A stretch of 64,000 bases of DNA from VKMB-3413 sp041027365 (GCF_041027365.1 NZ_JBFTEH010000004.1:186001-250000), one strand, 5' to 3'. Shown: positions 1-8,892, numbered from the stretch's first letter. The notes: generated by a model from the sequence alone, not told the origin. A program made the numbers and translations.

Positions 1-1
1 C

Positions 2-2131
2 CTTCTCCAGGCGAGCGAGAACGCCGGCAAGATCCTCTCCGGCGCCGTCGAGGCTGCGCTGGGGCGGCCGCTCGAGAGCGTGCTCGTCGAAGGTGCGCAG
101 GATCTCGTCGCGGATCTGGACAGCCGCGTTCCCGGACGGGGAACCGCCATCCTGCGGATGGTGGGGGTGGACGGTGCGCTGTTCAACGCGATCGCGCACC
201 GCTCTGAGGGGCTCATCGTCCTGGAGCTCGAGGAGACCGATGCCGCCGAGCATGGATCGCTCGACGCGCTCTACCCGCAGATCCGCGAATTCGTCGACAC
301 GCTTCAGATGCTGCCGACCGTCGGCGCGCTGAACGAGAAGGCGGCGGAGCAGGTGCGCCGGCTGACCGGCTTCGACCGCGTGCTGATCTACCGCTTCGAC
401 GACCAGTGGAACGGCACGGTCGTCGCCGAGGACCGCAACGAGGCGCTGCCGTCCTATCTCGACCTGCGCTTCCCGGCCGCCGACATCCCGGCGCAGGCGC
501 GCGAACTCTACCGCCTGAACCGGCTGCGCCTGATCCCCAACGCGCAGTACCGGCCGGTGCCGATCCTGCCGGGAGAGAACCCGAAGACGGGCCGCCCGAT
601 CGATCTCAGCTTCTCGGTCCTGCGCAGCGTCTCGCCGGTGCATCTGCAGTACATGAAGAACATGGGCACGCCGGCGTCGATGTCGATCTCCATCGTCGAC
701 GACGGCAGGCTGTGGGGTCTGATCTCCTGCCACAACGCCACGCCGCGCCACGTTCCGGCGCATGTGCGCACGGCTTGCGACTTTCTCGGCCAGATCGTCG
801 CTATGCAGGTCGGCGCCAAGGTCCGCAGCGAGGACGCCGCCCAGCGCGTCGCCCGGCACGCAATCGAATCGCGGCTCTTGTCTTTCATGGCCGGCGAGGC
901 GCGCTTCATCGACGGCTTGACCCGCCACGCCGACGATCTCATGGCGCTGGCCGACGCGGAGGGCGCAGCAGTCGTCTTCGACGACACCTTCGCGCTGCTC
1001 GGCAACTGTCCGCGCGAGGAGCAGGTGCGCGAGATCGTCGCCTGGCTGAGCCGCACGCAGCCGCACGACGAGGTCTTCCGGACCGATTCGCTGGCCTCGC
1101 TGATGCCCGGCGCCGAAGCCTTCGCCGACCGTGCGAGCGGCCTCCTCGCTGTCTCGGTCTCGCAGCTCCATCCGAGCTACCTCATCTGGTTCCGCCCGGA
1201 GGTCGTGCGCACGGTCAGCTGGGGCGGCGATCCGCGCAAGGGCGAGGCGGCCGGGACCGAGCAGCTCACGCCGCGCCGCTCCTTCGAGATGTGGAAGGAG
1301 ACGGTGCGCCAGCGCTCGCTTCCCTTCACCACCGCCGAGATCGACACTGCCGGCAGCCTGCGCAACGCCATCGTCGGCATCGTGATGCGCAAGGCCGAGG
1401 AGATGGCCCAGCTCACCGAGGAGCTGAAGCGCTCCAACAAGGAGTTGGAGGCGTTCTCCTATTCGGTCAGCCACGACCTGCGCGCGCCGTTCCGCCACAT
1501 TGTCGGCTTCGCCGAATTTCTCAAGGAGCACGAGGCGATCGCCGACGACCAGCGGGCCCAGCGCTATGTCGACACGATCATCGAGGCGGCCTTTTCCGCC
1601 GGGCGCCTGGTCGACGATCTCCTCGGCTTCTCGCAGATGGGGCGCGCGTCGCTGGCGCCGATCCGCGTCGACATGAACAAGCTGGTCGACGAGGTCCGGC
1701 GCATGCTGCGCCCGGAGATCGGCGATCGCACGATCAAATGGCAGGTGGCCGATCTCAGCCCCGCCGTCGCCGATCCGTCCTTCCTGCGCTCGGTCTGGCA
1801 GAACCTGATCTCCAACGCGATCAAGTACACGCGCGACGCGAAGGACGTCGTGATCGAGATCGGCAGCGAGCCGGGGAACGGCGAGACCGTCTACTTCGTC
1901 CGCGACAACGGCGTCGGCTTCGACATGGCCTATGTCGACAAGCTCTTCGGCGTGTTCCAGCGCCTGCACCGCGTCGAGGACTACGAGGGCAGCGGCATCG
2001 GGCTCGCCAACGTCCGGCGCATCGTCGAGCGCCACGGCGGCCGCACCTGGGCCGAAGGCGAGGTGGGACGCGGCGCAACCTTCTATTTCTCCCTGCCCGA
2101 TCCGGCGAAGGAGTCGACATGGCCGAACTGA
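2..2131 (+). CDS. Bacteriophytochrome sensor histidine kinase (5' truncated by window edge)
   Basis: Red/far-red photoreceptor kinase. The reading frame is already open at base 2, and its first residues (SENAGKIL, ALGRPLESVL) match the phytochrome PAS_2 domain, so the true start and the biliverdin-binding N-terminal cysteine lie before the window. Domains in order are the end of PAS_2, a GAF domain with the phytochrome hallmarks FDRVLIYRF and FPAADIPAQARELY, a PHY domain, a HisKA domain with the phospho-accepting histidine in SYSVSHDLRAP (about base 1470), and an HATPase_c domain with DNGVGF and GSGIGLANV. The next gene starts inside its last 13 bases, so it is translationally coupled to a receiver protein, the usual Cph1-Rcp1 arrangement. 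An in-frame GTG at 80 is an unlikely start because homology continues upstream of it. Confidence 0.93.
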   Translation, partial: LLQASENAGKILSGAVEAALGRPLESVLVEGAQDLVADLDSRVPGRGTAILRMVGVDGALFNAIAHRSEGLIVLELEETDAAEHGSLDALYPQIREFVDTLQMLPTVGALNEKAAEQVRRLTGFDRVLIYRFDDQWNGTVVAEDRNEALPSYLDLRFPAADIPAQARELYRLNRLRLIPNAQYRPVPILPGENPKTGRPIDLSFSVLRSVSPVHLQYMKNMGTPASMSISIVDDGRLWGLISCHNATPRHVPAHVRTACDFLGQIVAMQVGAKVRSEDAAQRVARHAIESRLLSFMAGEARFIDGLTRHADDLMALADAEGAAVVFDDTFALLGNCPREEQVREIVAWLSRTQPHDEVFRTDSLASLMPGAEAFADRASGLLAVSVSQLHPSYLIWFRPEVVRTVSWGGDPRKGEAAGTEQLTPRRSFEMWKETVRQRSLPFTTAEIDTAGSLRNAIVGIVMRKAEEMAQLTEELKRSNKELEAFSYSVSHDLRAPFRHIVGFAEFLKEHEAIADDQRAQRYVDTIIEAAFSAGRLVDDLLGFSQMGRASLAPIRVDMNKLVDEVRRMLRPEIGDRTIKWQVADLSPAVADPSFLRSVWQNLISNAIKYTRDAKDVVIEIGSEPGNGETVYFVRDNGVGFDMAYVDKLFGVFQRLHRVEDYEGSGIGLANVRRIVERHGGRTWAEGEVGRGATFYFSLPDPAKESTWPN

Positions 2132-2592
2132 AGCCGATCCTCCTCGTCGAGGACAATCCCAACGATCTCGAACTGACGCTGACGGCGCTCGAGCGCAGCA
2201 TGCTCGCCAACGAGGTGATCACCACGCGCGACGGTGTCGAGGCGCTGGACTGGCTCCTGTCGCGCGGACCGCACGCGAACCGCGATCCGGGCGACCCGGC
2301 CGTCGTCCTCCTCGACCTGAAACTGCCGAAGGTCGACGGTCTGCAGGTGCTGGAGCGGATCAAGAGCGACGCGGACCTGCGCCACATCCCGGTGGTGATG
2401 CTGACGGCGTCGAAGGAGGAACGCGACCTCGTGCGCAGCTACGAGCTCGGCGTCAATGCCTTCGTCGTGAAGCCGGTCGACTTCAAGGAATTCTTTAAGG
2501 CGATCCAGGACGTCGGCATGTTCTGGGCGATCCTCAACGAGCCGCATCCGCCGCGCTCGCGCAGCACCCCGATGAAGGTGACCAAGGGGTGA
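2119..2592 (+). CDS. Single-domain response regulator (Rcp1-like phytochrome partner)
   Basis: A 157-residue CheY-like receiver with no output domain. The N-terminal acidic pocket is LLVEDNPND, the phospho-acceptor aspartate is in VVLLDLKLPKVDG, and the conserved lysine is in FVVKPVDF. The insert RGPHANRDPGDPA before the phospho-aspartate is typical of Rcp1-type regulators that pair with phytochromes. The ATG at 2119 overlaps the kinase gene by 13 bases, and its stop overlaps the GTG start of the next gene as GTGA. The inferred role is to take the phosphate from the bacteriophytochrome and pass it on, possibly to the downstream hybrid kinase. A much longer open frame extends upstream in this frame but it is antisense-like noise over the kinase gene. 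Confidence 0.92.
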   Translation: MAELKPILLVEDNPNDLELTLTALERSMLANEVITTRDGVEALDWLLSRGPHANRDPGDPAVVLLDLKLPKVDGLQVLERIKSDADLRHIPVVMLTASKEERDLVRSYELGVNAFVVKPVDFKEFFKAIQDVGMFWAILNEPHPPRSRSTPMKVTKG

Positions 2593-4013
2593 GCGACAAC
2601 GAGATTGCCGAGATCCTGATGCTCGAGGACTCCTCCCTCGACGCCGATCTCGTTGAGGAGCATCTGCGGATCGGCCGGGTCGCCAATCGCTGCGACCGCG
2701 TCTGGACCCGCGAGGATTTCACCGCCGCGCTCACCGAGCGGCATTACGATCTCATCCTCGCCGACTACCAGCTGCCGTCCTTCGACGGGCTTTCGGCGCT
2801 GGCGATCGCCCAGGACCTGAAACCCGAAATCCCCTTCATCTTCGTCTCGGCGACCCTCGGCGAAGAGGTCGCCATCGAGGCGATGAAGAAGGGAGCGACC
2901 GACTATGTCGTGAAGTTCCGGCTGAACCGGCTCGCCGGATGCGTGGAACGGGCGCTGGAGGAAGCGCGCGTGCGCACCGCGCAGCGGCGGGCCGAGATCG
3001 AGATGCTGGAGAGCAAGGCGCGCCTGTCCGCCGCTCTGGCGATCGCCAAGCTCGGCACGTTCCAGTGGGACGTCGCCTCGGGCCGTCTCGTGCTCGACGA
3101 GCGCAGCCGCGAGATCTTCGGTATTTCGGCGGATCAGAGTCCGACGGCGCGCGACCTCTTCGAACGAGTCGAACCGGACGATCGCCCGCTGCTCATCGAG
3201 ACGATGAAGGCGGCGCGGGCCGCGAAGGCGCGTCTCGAACACGAGTTCCGCCTGACCGGCTCGACCGGACGCACCCAGACCGTCGTCGTGATCTGCGAGT
3301 GGATGGGGCGTGGAGGCGGCGATCCGCTTCGCGCCGTCGGCGTGTTCGGCGACGTGACCGAGCGCAAGGCGGCCGACGAGCGGCAGAAGCTGCTGCTGCG
3401 CGAACTCCACCACCGGGTAAAAAACAGCCTGGCGACCGTCCAGTCGATCGTGAACTTCACCCTGCGCACCTCCGACGACATGCGCGACTTCCAGGTCGGG
3501 ATCACCAACCGCATCGCCTCGCTGTCGCGCAGCCACACGCTTCTGATGAAGAACGAGTGGGGCGACGTTCATCTGAGGGACCTGATCCTTGGCGAGCTCG
3601 AACCCTACGAGCATGGCCGCCGGCTGACGATCGAGGGGCCGAACGTCTTCCTGCCCCCGGATCTCGCCATGACCTTCGCGCTCGCCGTCCACGAACTCAC
3701 CACCAATGCGGCGAAATACGGCAGCCTGTCGGTCGGGGACGGCCGGCTCGCCGTCACCTGGCACGACCGGCAGCGCGAATGCGGCGGCCGCGAACTCTGC
3801 ATCGACTGGGTGGAGAGCGACGGGCCCGAGGTGAAGCCGCCGAGCCGGCGCGGGTTCGGCACGACGCTCCTGGAGCGGCTGCTCGGGCATCAGCTCGGCG
3901 GCACGGTGGAGGTGGCCTATCCGCCGGAAGGCGCGCAGATCCGCATCTGCGCCGAGCTTCCCGAGCGCAGCACCGGAACCGTAGCCGACCACGCGTCGTT
4001 TTCCACGACCTGA
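2589..4013 (+). CDS. Receiver-PAS-HWE family histidine kinase
   Basis: A 474-residue hybrid protein. Residues about 8-125 form a receiver domain (MLEDSSLDADL at the acidic pocket, LILADYQLPSFDG around the phospho-aspartate). A PAS domain follows (about 140-265, TFQWDVASGRLVLD). The kinase part is of the HWE/HisKA_2 class: the phospho-accepting histidine lies in ELHHRVKNSLATVQSI (about residue 273), and the ATPase region has the family signature WVESDGPEV followed by GFGTTLLERLLGHQLGG. HWE kinases often act in light and general stress signalling in Hyphomicrobiales. The GTG start overlaps the preceding stop by four bases, so translation is coupled. A receiver at the N-terminus suggests it is itself controlled by the phytochrome phosphorelay. 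Confidence 0.92.
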   Translation: MSDNEIAEILMLEDSSLDADLVEEHLRIGRVANRCDRVWTREDFTAALTERHYDLILADYQLPSFDGLSALAIAQDLKPEIPFIFVSATLGEEVAIEAMKKGATDYVVKFRLNRLAGCVERALEEARVRTAQRRAEIEMLESKARLSAALAIAKLGTFQWDVASGRLVLDERSREIFGISADQSPTARDLFERVEPDDRPLLIETMKAARAAKARLEHEFRLTGSTGRTQTVVVICEWMGRGGGDPLRAVGVFGDVTERKAADERQKLLLRELHHRVKNSLATVQSIVNFTLRTSDDMRDFQVGITNRIASLSRSHTLLMKNEWGDVHLRDLILGELEPYEHGRRLTIEGPNVFLPPDLAMTFALAVHELTTNAAKYGSLSVGDGRLAVTWHDRQRECGGRELCIDWVESDGPEVKPPSRRGFGTTLLERLLGHQLGGTVEVAYPPEGAQIRICAELPERSTGTVADHASFSTT

Positions 4014-4031
4014 AGCAAGGCGAGCCATTTC

Positions 4032-4403
4032 GTGCCACAATCCCGACTGACCGGACTGACGGTTCTCCTGGCCGAGGACAACCTGATCGTCGCCCTCGAT
4101 CTCGAGGCGGCGCTGCACGATTCAGGGGCCAGGGTTGCGGGCCCTGCCGTGCGGGTGGAGGAAGCGCTGTCGCTGGTGGCCGAAGACGAGCCGCATGCCG
4201 CGATCCTCGACTTCAACCTGCTCGACGGCGCGGCCGTCCCGGTTCTCGAATGGATGGTCGAGCGCGGGTTGCCCGTCGTCATCTGCACCGGCGCCGGGCT
4301 GCCGGAGGACCTTGTCGCGCGCTTTCCGGATCTGCCGGTCTTCATGAAGCCGACGATGCCCGAGCGGCTGGTGGAGGTTCTGGCCGAGCGCCTCGGTCGC
4401 TAG
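4032..4403 (+). CDS. Single-domain response regulator
   Basis: A 123-residue receiver-only protein. It has the acidic residues in VLLAEDNLIVALDLE, the phospho-acceptor aspartate in AAILDFNLLDGAA, the threonine in VVICTGAG, and the lysine in VFMKPTMPERL. The GTG start at 4032 lies 18 bases after the hybrid kinase stop, so it is the fourth and last gene of the same operon. This type of short receiver is frequently encoded next to HWE kinases and probably is the phosphate acceptor or a phosphate sink of that kinase. No output domain is present. Its target cannot be read from the sequence. Confidence 0.88.
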   Translation: MPQSRLTGLTVLLAEDNLIVALDLEAALHDSGARVAGPAVRVEEALSLVAEDEPHAAILDFNLLDGAAVPVLEWMVERGLPVVICTGAGLPEDLVARFPDLPVFMKPTMPERLVEVLAERLGR

Positions 4404-4563
4404 CGCTGCCGCCCGACGGCCTTTCGGCGATCCTGGATAGGATCGCTCGCCGGGAAGGGGCGGAAGCTGCACGGCCACCGCGCGCGGCAAGCCGGAAGCA
4501 AGCCTTCCGGTTATAAATCCACACACGAACTTTCATCATCGTGGCCGCTTGTGAGGCAGGCCG

Positions 4564-4579
4564 TTAATCGATATTTAAC
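4564..4579. promoter_or_regulatory. Perfect CtrA binding box (TTAA-N7-TTAAC)
   Basis: The sequence TTAA, seven bases (tcgatat), TTAAC matches the full CtrA consensus exactly. It sits in a 21-base palindrome with arms CCGTTAA and TTAACGG (4561-4581). CtrA is the cell-cycle master regulator of alphaproteobacteria. The box lies 69 bases before the small membrane-protein ORF at 4648 and 160 bases after the signalling operon. Confidence 0.7.
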
Positions 4580-4647
4580 GGATGCGAGCGGACGGACGGG
4601 GGGTCGTCGACCGGCTTGCTTATCTGGGGATCAGGATAGTTTCCGAC

Positions 4648-4779
4648 ATGGATGACAGCGTGCAGAAGTCGTGCTGGGGCGTGACTGTGTGGGCGGTTGC
4701 GATCTTCTCTGCCCTCTTGGTACTCGGCTTCCTCTTCGGCGGGCCGGACACCGTCGCGGTCGCCGTCGCGGCCAGCTGA
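4648..4779 (+). CDS. Small single-span membrane protein (43 residues), hypothetical
   Basis: I do not recognise a family. The ORF encodes a short polar head (MDDSVQKSCW), one strongly hydrophobic segment of about 20 residues (VWAVAIFSALLVLGFLF), and a short alanine/valine tail. An AGGA motif lies 11 bases before the ATG. The same frame is open from an ATG at 4582, but that start has no ribosome binding site and directly abuts the CtrA box, so a transcript starting downstream of the box would favour 4648. Its position just after a perfect CtrA box is the best argument that it is real. Codon use is compatible with the genome but the ORF is too short to be sure. Confidence 0.45.
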   Translation: MDDSVQKSCWGVTVWAVAIFSALLVLGFLFGGPDTVAVAVAAS

Positions 4780-5133
4780 ACGAGCGCCGGCGCCGCCGGG
4801 CCATGTCCGGGCGAGGCGCGTCTGACGGGGGCCGTGCCAGCGGGCAGGTGCTGCTCTGGAGTTCCGATCTGGTCGTGATACGGGGAGCCATCAAACCTGG
4901 CTCCTCGGCGGTGAATCCGGTTTCAGTCAGAGCAGCGAGCGAGCTTCAGCAACCGAAGTGCTTGCAGTCGATCGACGGCTGCGGGTCCGGCGCGAAGATG
5001 CAGCCCGGATCATGACCCGCGGCGCCCGGCGCATGCGTCTGTGGGATCGGCTGCCGGAACCTTCGCAGCCACGAGCGTCGGCTTGCGATGCGGGCACGGC
5101 ACCCACGCCCGGCCGGGCCGCGTCAGCCGCCAC
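4780..5133. other. Intergenic region, no recognised feature
   Basis: About 350 bases between the small membrane-protein ORF and the convergent small gene at 5134. Short ORFs occur on both strands, but none has a convincing ribosome binding site or family resemblance. I see no clear terminator or repeat. Confidence 0.5.
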
Positions 5134-5391
5134 TCAGTCGTCATTGGCCGAGTTCAGGTCCTCGGGTCGGCGACCTTCGTCATGGCGCGGCACTTCGACG
5201 ACCACTTCGCGCAGACCGCTGCGGCCCCGTTCGTCGCGCTCTTCGATCCTCAGGTCGAGCCGAATGCCGAGGCGAGCCGCCTTGTCGATGGCGTCGGTCA
5301 GCGCCGCAGCGTAGTCGATGGCGTTGCGGACTGCCGCTTGCGCGGCAGCCGGCGCGTTCGATGCGGTGATCTCTCGTTCGCTCATGGACAT
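5134..5391 (-). CDS. Small hypothetical protein (85 residues)
   Basis: No family is recognised. The product begins MSMSEREITASN, continues with an alanine-rich helical stretch (AAAQAAVRNAIDYAAAL), then a charged segment (RLDLRIEERDERGR), and ends in an acidic tail. It looks like a small soluble helical protein. The tandem ATG codons at 5391 and 5385 are both possible starts. It lies downstream of flagellin on the same strand, separated by 165 bases that include a strong flagellin terminator hairpin, so it probably has its own promoter. The opposite strand is also open here, which lowers confidence. Confidence 0.5.
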   Translation of the reverse strand: MSMSEREITASNAPAAAQAAVRNAIDYAAALTDAIDKAARLGIRLDLRIEERDERGRSGLREVVVEVPRHDEGRRPEDLNSANDD

Positions 5392-5506
5392 TAGATGACG
5401 CAGATGGCGGCCGGAGCAAGTCGCAGCGGCGCGATTTCCGCTCGCGACGACGCCCGCTGAGGTTGGAACGACGGTCGGGCGCGTGCTTGCCGCGCCGAAT
5501 GCCTTC

Positions 5507-5530
5507 GGGCCCGGCGTTTCCGCCGGGCCC
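5507..5530 (-). terminator. Hairpin terminator after flagellin
   Basis: A perfect 10-bp stem (gggcccggcg / cgccgggccc) with a four-base loop starts about 26 bases after the flagellin stop codon. It lacks a long T-run, as is common in high-GC genomes. Confidence 0.65.
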
Positions 5531-5556
5531 GCTCATATCGCCAGACAGCGCTCGCT

Positions 5557-6828
5557 TTACTTGAACAGCGAGAGCAGGGTCTGCGTGGAGGAGTTGGCGA
5601 TCGAGAGCGCCTGGACGCCGAGCTGCTGCTGCGTCTGCAGCGCCTTCAGCTTGGTCGATTCCTGCGTCATGTCGGCGTCGACCAGTGTGCCGACGCCCTT
5701 GTCGATCGTATCCATCAGGTTGGAGACGAAGGTCGTCTGCATCGAGAGCCGGTTCTGGATGGCACCGAGCGTCGAGGCACCGGCCGTCACCTTGCTGATC
5801 GCGTCGTCGACCGTCTTGATGAACAGCTTGATCTTGGTGGCGGTGATATTCGGCCCCGAGATGTTGATGGTGTCGACCGAGTCGTTCGAGAAGGCGACGT
5901 TGCCGATCGAGAGCGTGTCGCCGGTGGCACCGCCGACCGTGTGGATGCCGCCGGTCGCCGCGGTGACCTTGGTGCTGTCGAAGCCGGCCGACTCGAGGGC
6001 GTGGTTCAACACCGTGTTGAAGGCGGTGGCGTTGGCGATCTTGCCGTCGGTTTCGCCCAGGGCCGCGTTGACGGTGGCCTGGTCGATGGTGACGGTCTTG
6101 GTCGTGCCGTTGAGGGTCAGGTCGAAGGACAGCGAGTCGTTCTGATCGACGGTCTTGGCCGAAGAACCGAACGATCCGAGCGCGATCGTGGCCTGGGTGC
6201 CGGTGCTGCTGACGGTTGCGGCCCCGGCCGTCAGGCCGAGCGCGCTGGTGATGCCGCTGGCGCCACCGTTCAGGATCGCTTTGCTCGACGTGCCGCTGTC
6301 GTACAGCGCGATCTTCGAGGTATCGACGGTCATCGAACCCAGAGACACCGCACCCGCATTGTCGCGGGCGAAGTTCGCGACCATCGTCTTGTTCGCGTCG
6401 TAGCCGGTGGCGTCGGAGTTCACCGACAGCCAGTTCTGACCGGAGAAGGAGGCGGAGCTGGCGATCGACTTCAGCTGCTGCTGCAGCTGCGTGATCTCGT
6501 CCTGCACCTTGGTCCGGTCGACGCCGTCCTGGGTGGCGGTGGTCAGCTTGTCCTTGATCTGGTTGAGGACGTCCTTGGCAGAGTTGAGGCCGGTATAGGC
6601 GGTGTCGACCGTCGCCTCGCCGATGCCGAGCGAGTCCTTCACCGCCGACATCGCGCCGTTGTCGGAGCGCATGGTGGTGGCGATCGACCAGTAGGCTGCG
6701 TTGTCCTTGGCGTCGGCGACCCGGTAGCCGGTGGAGATGCGGTTCTGCGTGCTCTCCAGCGAATCGTTGGTCGCCTTGAGGGTCTGCAGCGCCGTCATCG
6801 CCGCAGTGTTGGTCATCAAGCTGCTCAT
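5557..6828 (-). CDS. Flagellin
   Basis: Structural subunit of the flagellar filament, 423 residues, exported by the flagellar type III system without a cleaved signal. The N-terminal D0/D1 helices are conserved (TNTAAMTALQTL, RISTGYRVADAKDNAAYWSI) and the C-terminal D0 helix has the usual ending (QQQLGVQALSIANSSTQTLL, then SLFK). The central D2/D3 part is a threonine/serine-rich variable surface region. The length and the YWSIA motif are typical of rhizobial FlaA-type flagellins. It stands alone here with no flagellar neighbours, so the rest of the regulon lies elsewhere. A strong hairpin follows the gene. The 369-base upstream region contains an inverted repeat (6981-7016). Confidence 0.96.
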   Translation of the reverse strand: MSSLMTNTAAMTALQTLKATNDSLESTQNRISTGYRVADAKDNAAYWSIATTMRSDNGAMSAVKDSLGIGEATVDTAYTGLNSAKDVLNQIKDKLTTATQDGVDRTKVQDEITQLQQQLKSIASSASFSGQNWLSVNSDATGYDANKTMVANFARDNAGAVSLGSMTVDTSKIALYDSGTSSKAILNGGASGITSALGLTAGAATVSSTGTQATIALGSFGSSAKTVDQNDSLSFDLTLNGTTKTVTIDQATVNAALGETDGKIANATAFNTVLNHALESAGFDSTKVTAATGGIHTVGGATGDTLSIGNVAFSNDSVDTINISGPNITATKIKLFIKTVDDAISKVTAGASTLGAIQNRLSMQTTFVSNLMDTIDKGVGTLVDADMTQESTKLKALQTQQQLGVQALSIANSSTQTLLSLFK

Positions 6829-7197
6829 GAATATTCGTCCCGATACGAAGATACTATAGTGTGGGACAGTCCGGGTTGTCCGGGATAGCGGTTCGACTTC
6901 ATGTCTTTGGCTGCGAGTTCTTCAGCAACCAATTCGCTATGGACACATCTATGCGGGCCGGGGGCTTCGGATTGGTTAATTTCGGAAGCGGTTAAGGTTG
7001 ATAAATCGCTTCCGGAAGATTGCGTTCGTTTATGGTAAACGAATGGTTTCTTGGCCTGTTTGCCGTTGCTGAAGACGCGGGGACATCGTCTTCTGGACGC
7101 GGGTGAGCCAGAGCGGGGGTGCCGGACGTGGAACCAGGCCTTGCTTCCGAGCGTCCTTATCCTCGCCAGGGCATGCCGCCTCGGCAGCGGAGCGCCC
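6829..7197. other. Flagellin upstream region with inverted repeat
   Basis: A divergent intergenic region between flagellin (minus) and the DUF6894 gene (plus). It is AT-richer than the surroundings. An inverted repeat with arms ttcggaagcg (6981-6990) and cgcttccggaa (7007-7016) surrounds an AT-rich centre. TTAA occurs at 6976 and 6992, but the 12-base spacing does not fit the CtrA consensus. A promoter for flagellin is expected here but I cannot place it reliably. Confidence 0.4.
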
Positions 7198-7446
7198 ATG
7201 CCGAGGTTTCATTTCCACATCACCAACGGCGAGCGGGACATCGATTACGAAGGCACCGACCTCGCCTCGCTGAAGGACGCCCGTCAGCAGGCGGTGCTGT
7301 TCGGTGCGACGATGCTCCGCGACCGGCCGGAGCTTGTCTGGCGGGAGGGAACCTGGCGGGTCGAAGTGACCGATTGCGACGGCTGCCTGCTCTTCACCAT
7401 CGTGGTCCTCGCGATCGAAGCGCCGCAGCTCGACCGCCGTGGCTGA
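7198..7446 (+). CDS. DUF6894-like small protein
   Basis: An 82-residue protein beginning MPRFHFHITNGERDIDYEGT, which matches the start of the DUF6894 family common in Methylobacterium, Bradyrhizobium and relatives (a phenylalanine/histidine strand, then a D-x-E-G-T motif followed by a helix). The WREGTWRVEVTD segment and hydrophobic LLFTIVVLAIE end also fit. Function is unknown for the family. GGAG lies five bases before the ATG at 7198. The frame is open further upstream to 7051, but the family homology begins at this ATG. Confidence 0.8.
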   Translation: MPRFHFHITNGERDIDYEGTDLASLKDARQQAVLFGATMLRDRPELVWREGTWRVEVTDCDGCLLFTIVVLAIEAPQLDRRG

Positions 7447-7550
7447 CCGCCCGCCGAAAGCGGCACGCAGCCTCGCCGAAATTCTTGCGAAGGCCACGCA
7501 CGGACGCTGGCGTCGCCACGAAGATCATCTCGTGGGGTAAAAATCGGTGG

Positions 7551-7626
<76 letters not shown>

Positions 7627-7787
7627 ACGCTCCGCCAGGCCGGATCGGCCTGAAGGATGTCGCCCTGATAACGGCAAACGGCCTGTTGTTCAAGCGCGAA
7701 TGCGGCTTTTGCGGCCGTGACGTCGGCAACATTGGCGCTCGGCGCGCGGGCGGATGGAACGCAGGCGTCGTCGCGAGGCCTCCGGTC

Positions 7788-8768
7788 TCAGCCCCAGAGC
7801 GACCGGTCCGGCGGCGATACCAGCGTCTGGGCATAGCGCAGGCCGTTCCGCCGGTCGGCCTTCAGCAGAAGCGGCCCGTCGAGATCGGCAAGTTCCGCGG
7901 TCTGCGCCAGCAGCACCGCCGGTGCCATGGCGAGCGAGGTGCCCACCATGCAGCCGACCATCACGCCGAAGCCGAGTTCGCGGGCGCGGCTCACCAGGCC
8001 CAGCGCCTCGGTGAGACCGCCGGTCTTGTCCAGCTTCACGTTGACGTAGTCGTAGCGGCCGACCAGCGCCTCGAGATCGGCCGTCGTGTGCACCGATTCG
8101 TCGGCGCAGATCGGCACCGGGTGGGGAATCCGGGCGAGGATTTCGTCCTCGCCCGCCGGGAGTGGCTGTTCCACCAGGACGGCACCGGCCGCGGCCGCGG
8201 CGAGGAGGTTTGAGGCCAGGTTCTCGGCGCGCCAGCCCTCGTTGGCGTCGAGGATCAGCCTGGCGCCGCGCGCCGCCGCGTGGACCGCGCGGATTCGCTC
8301 CGGGTCCTGCGGCGTGCCGACCTTGATCTTCAGGAGGCCGCGATCGGCAGCCCGCGCCGCCGAGGCCATCTCCGCGGCCGGTCCGAGGCTGATCGTATAG
8401 GCGGTCTCGATCGGGCGCGGCGTCTCGCCGCAGATCATCGCGCCGACGTTGGTGCCGTTCGATTTCGCCTCGATATCCCAGAGCGCGCAGTCGACGGCGT
8501 TGCGCGCCGCGCCGGGGCGCATCAGCCGGCCGATCGTGTCGCGCGAGGCGCCGCCCTCGATCGCCTGGCGGGCGGCCTCGATCTCGGCGAGAACGCTGTC
8601 GATCGATTCGCCGTAGCGCGGGTAGGGCACGCATTCGCCCCAGCCGCGCCCGTACTCGTCGGCGATCGTGCAGGTGACGACCGCTGCCTCGCTCGTGGCG
8701 CCGCGCGCGATGCGGAACTCCTGTGCCAGCGGGAAACGCTCGACTGTGGCCGAAAGACGACGCGGCAT
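7788..8768 (-). CDS. dgcA: Enolase-superfamily racemase/epimerase (DgcA, N-acetyl-D-Glu racemase / dipeptide epimerase type)
   Basis: A 326-residue member of the muconate-lactonizing enzyme branch of the enolase superfamily. It carries the paired catalytic lysines (LLKIKVG on the second strand, NVKLDKTGG later) and the metal ligands (LDANEGW, VEQPLP, ICADESV). The N-terminal sequence LSATVERFPLAQEFRIARG is typical of DgcA from alphaproteobacteria, which racemizes N-acetyl-glutamate in D-Glu catabolism, and related proteins act as L-Ala-D/L-Glu epimerases in peptidoglycan recycling. I chose the ATG at 8768 because AGAAGG precedes it at good distance, although the frame is open to 8810. The usual partner dgcN is not adjacent here. 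Confidence 0.88.
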   Translation of the reverse strand: MPRRLSATVERFPLAQEFRIARGATSEAAVVTCTIADEYGRGWGECVPYPRYGESIDSVLAEIEAARQAIEGGASRDTIGRLMRPGAARNAVDCALWDIEAKSNGTNVGAMICGETPRPIETAYTISLGPAAEMASAARAADRGLLKIKVGTPQDPERIRAVHAAARGARLILDANEGWRAENLASNLLAAAAAGAVLVEQPLPAGEDEILARIPHPVPICADESVHTTADLEALVGRYDYVNVKLDKTGGLTEALGLVSRARELGFGVMVGCMVGTSLAMAPAVLLAQTAELADLDGPLLLKADRRNGLRYAQTLVSPPDRSLWG

Positions 8769-8892
8769 GGCCAATAACCTTCTGTGACCGGGGTGACGCG
8801 AGGCCTTCATGACACGGCGCGATTATCCGGTTAAGCATAAACCCGCCTGAAGCGGGAGATCCGCCTCTCGCCTTAAGCGCCGGTCGGCGCTG

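Noticed and set aside
6976..6995. CtrA site before flagellin
   Set aside because: TTAA half-sites are 12 bases apart, which does not match the consensus.
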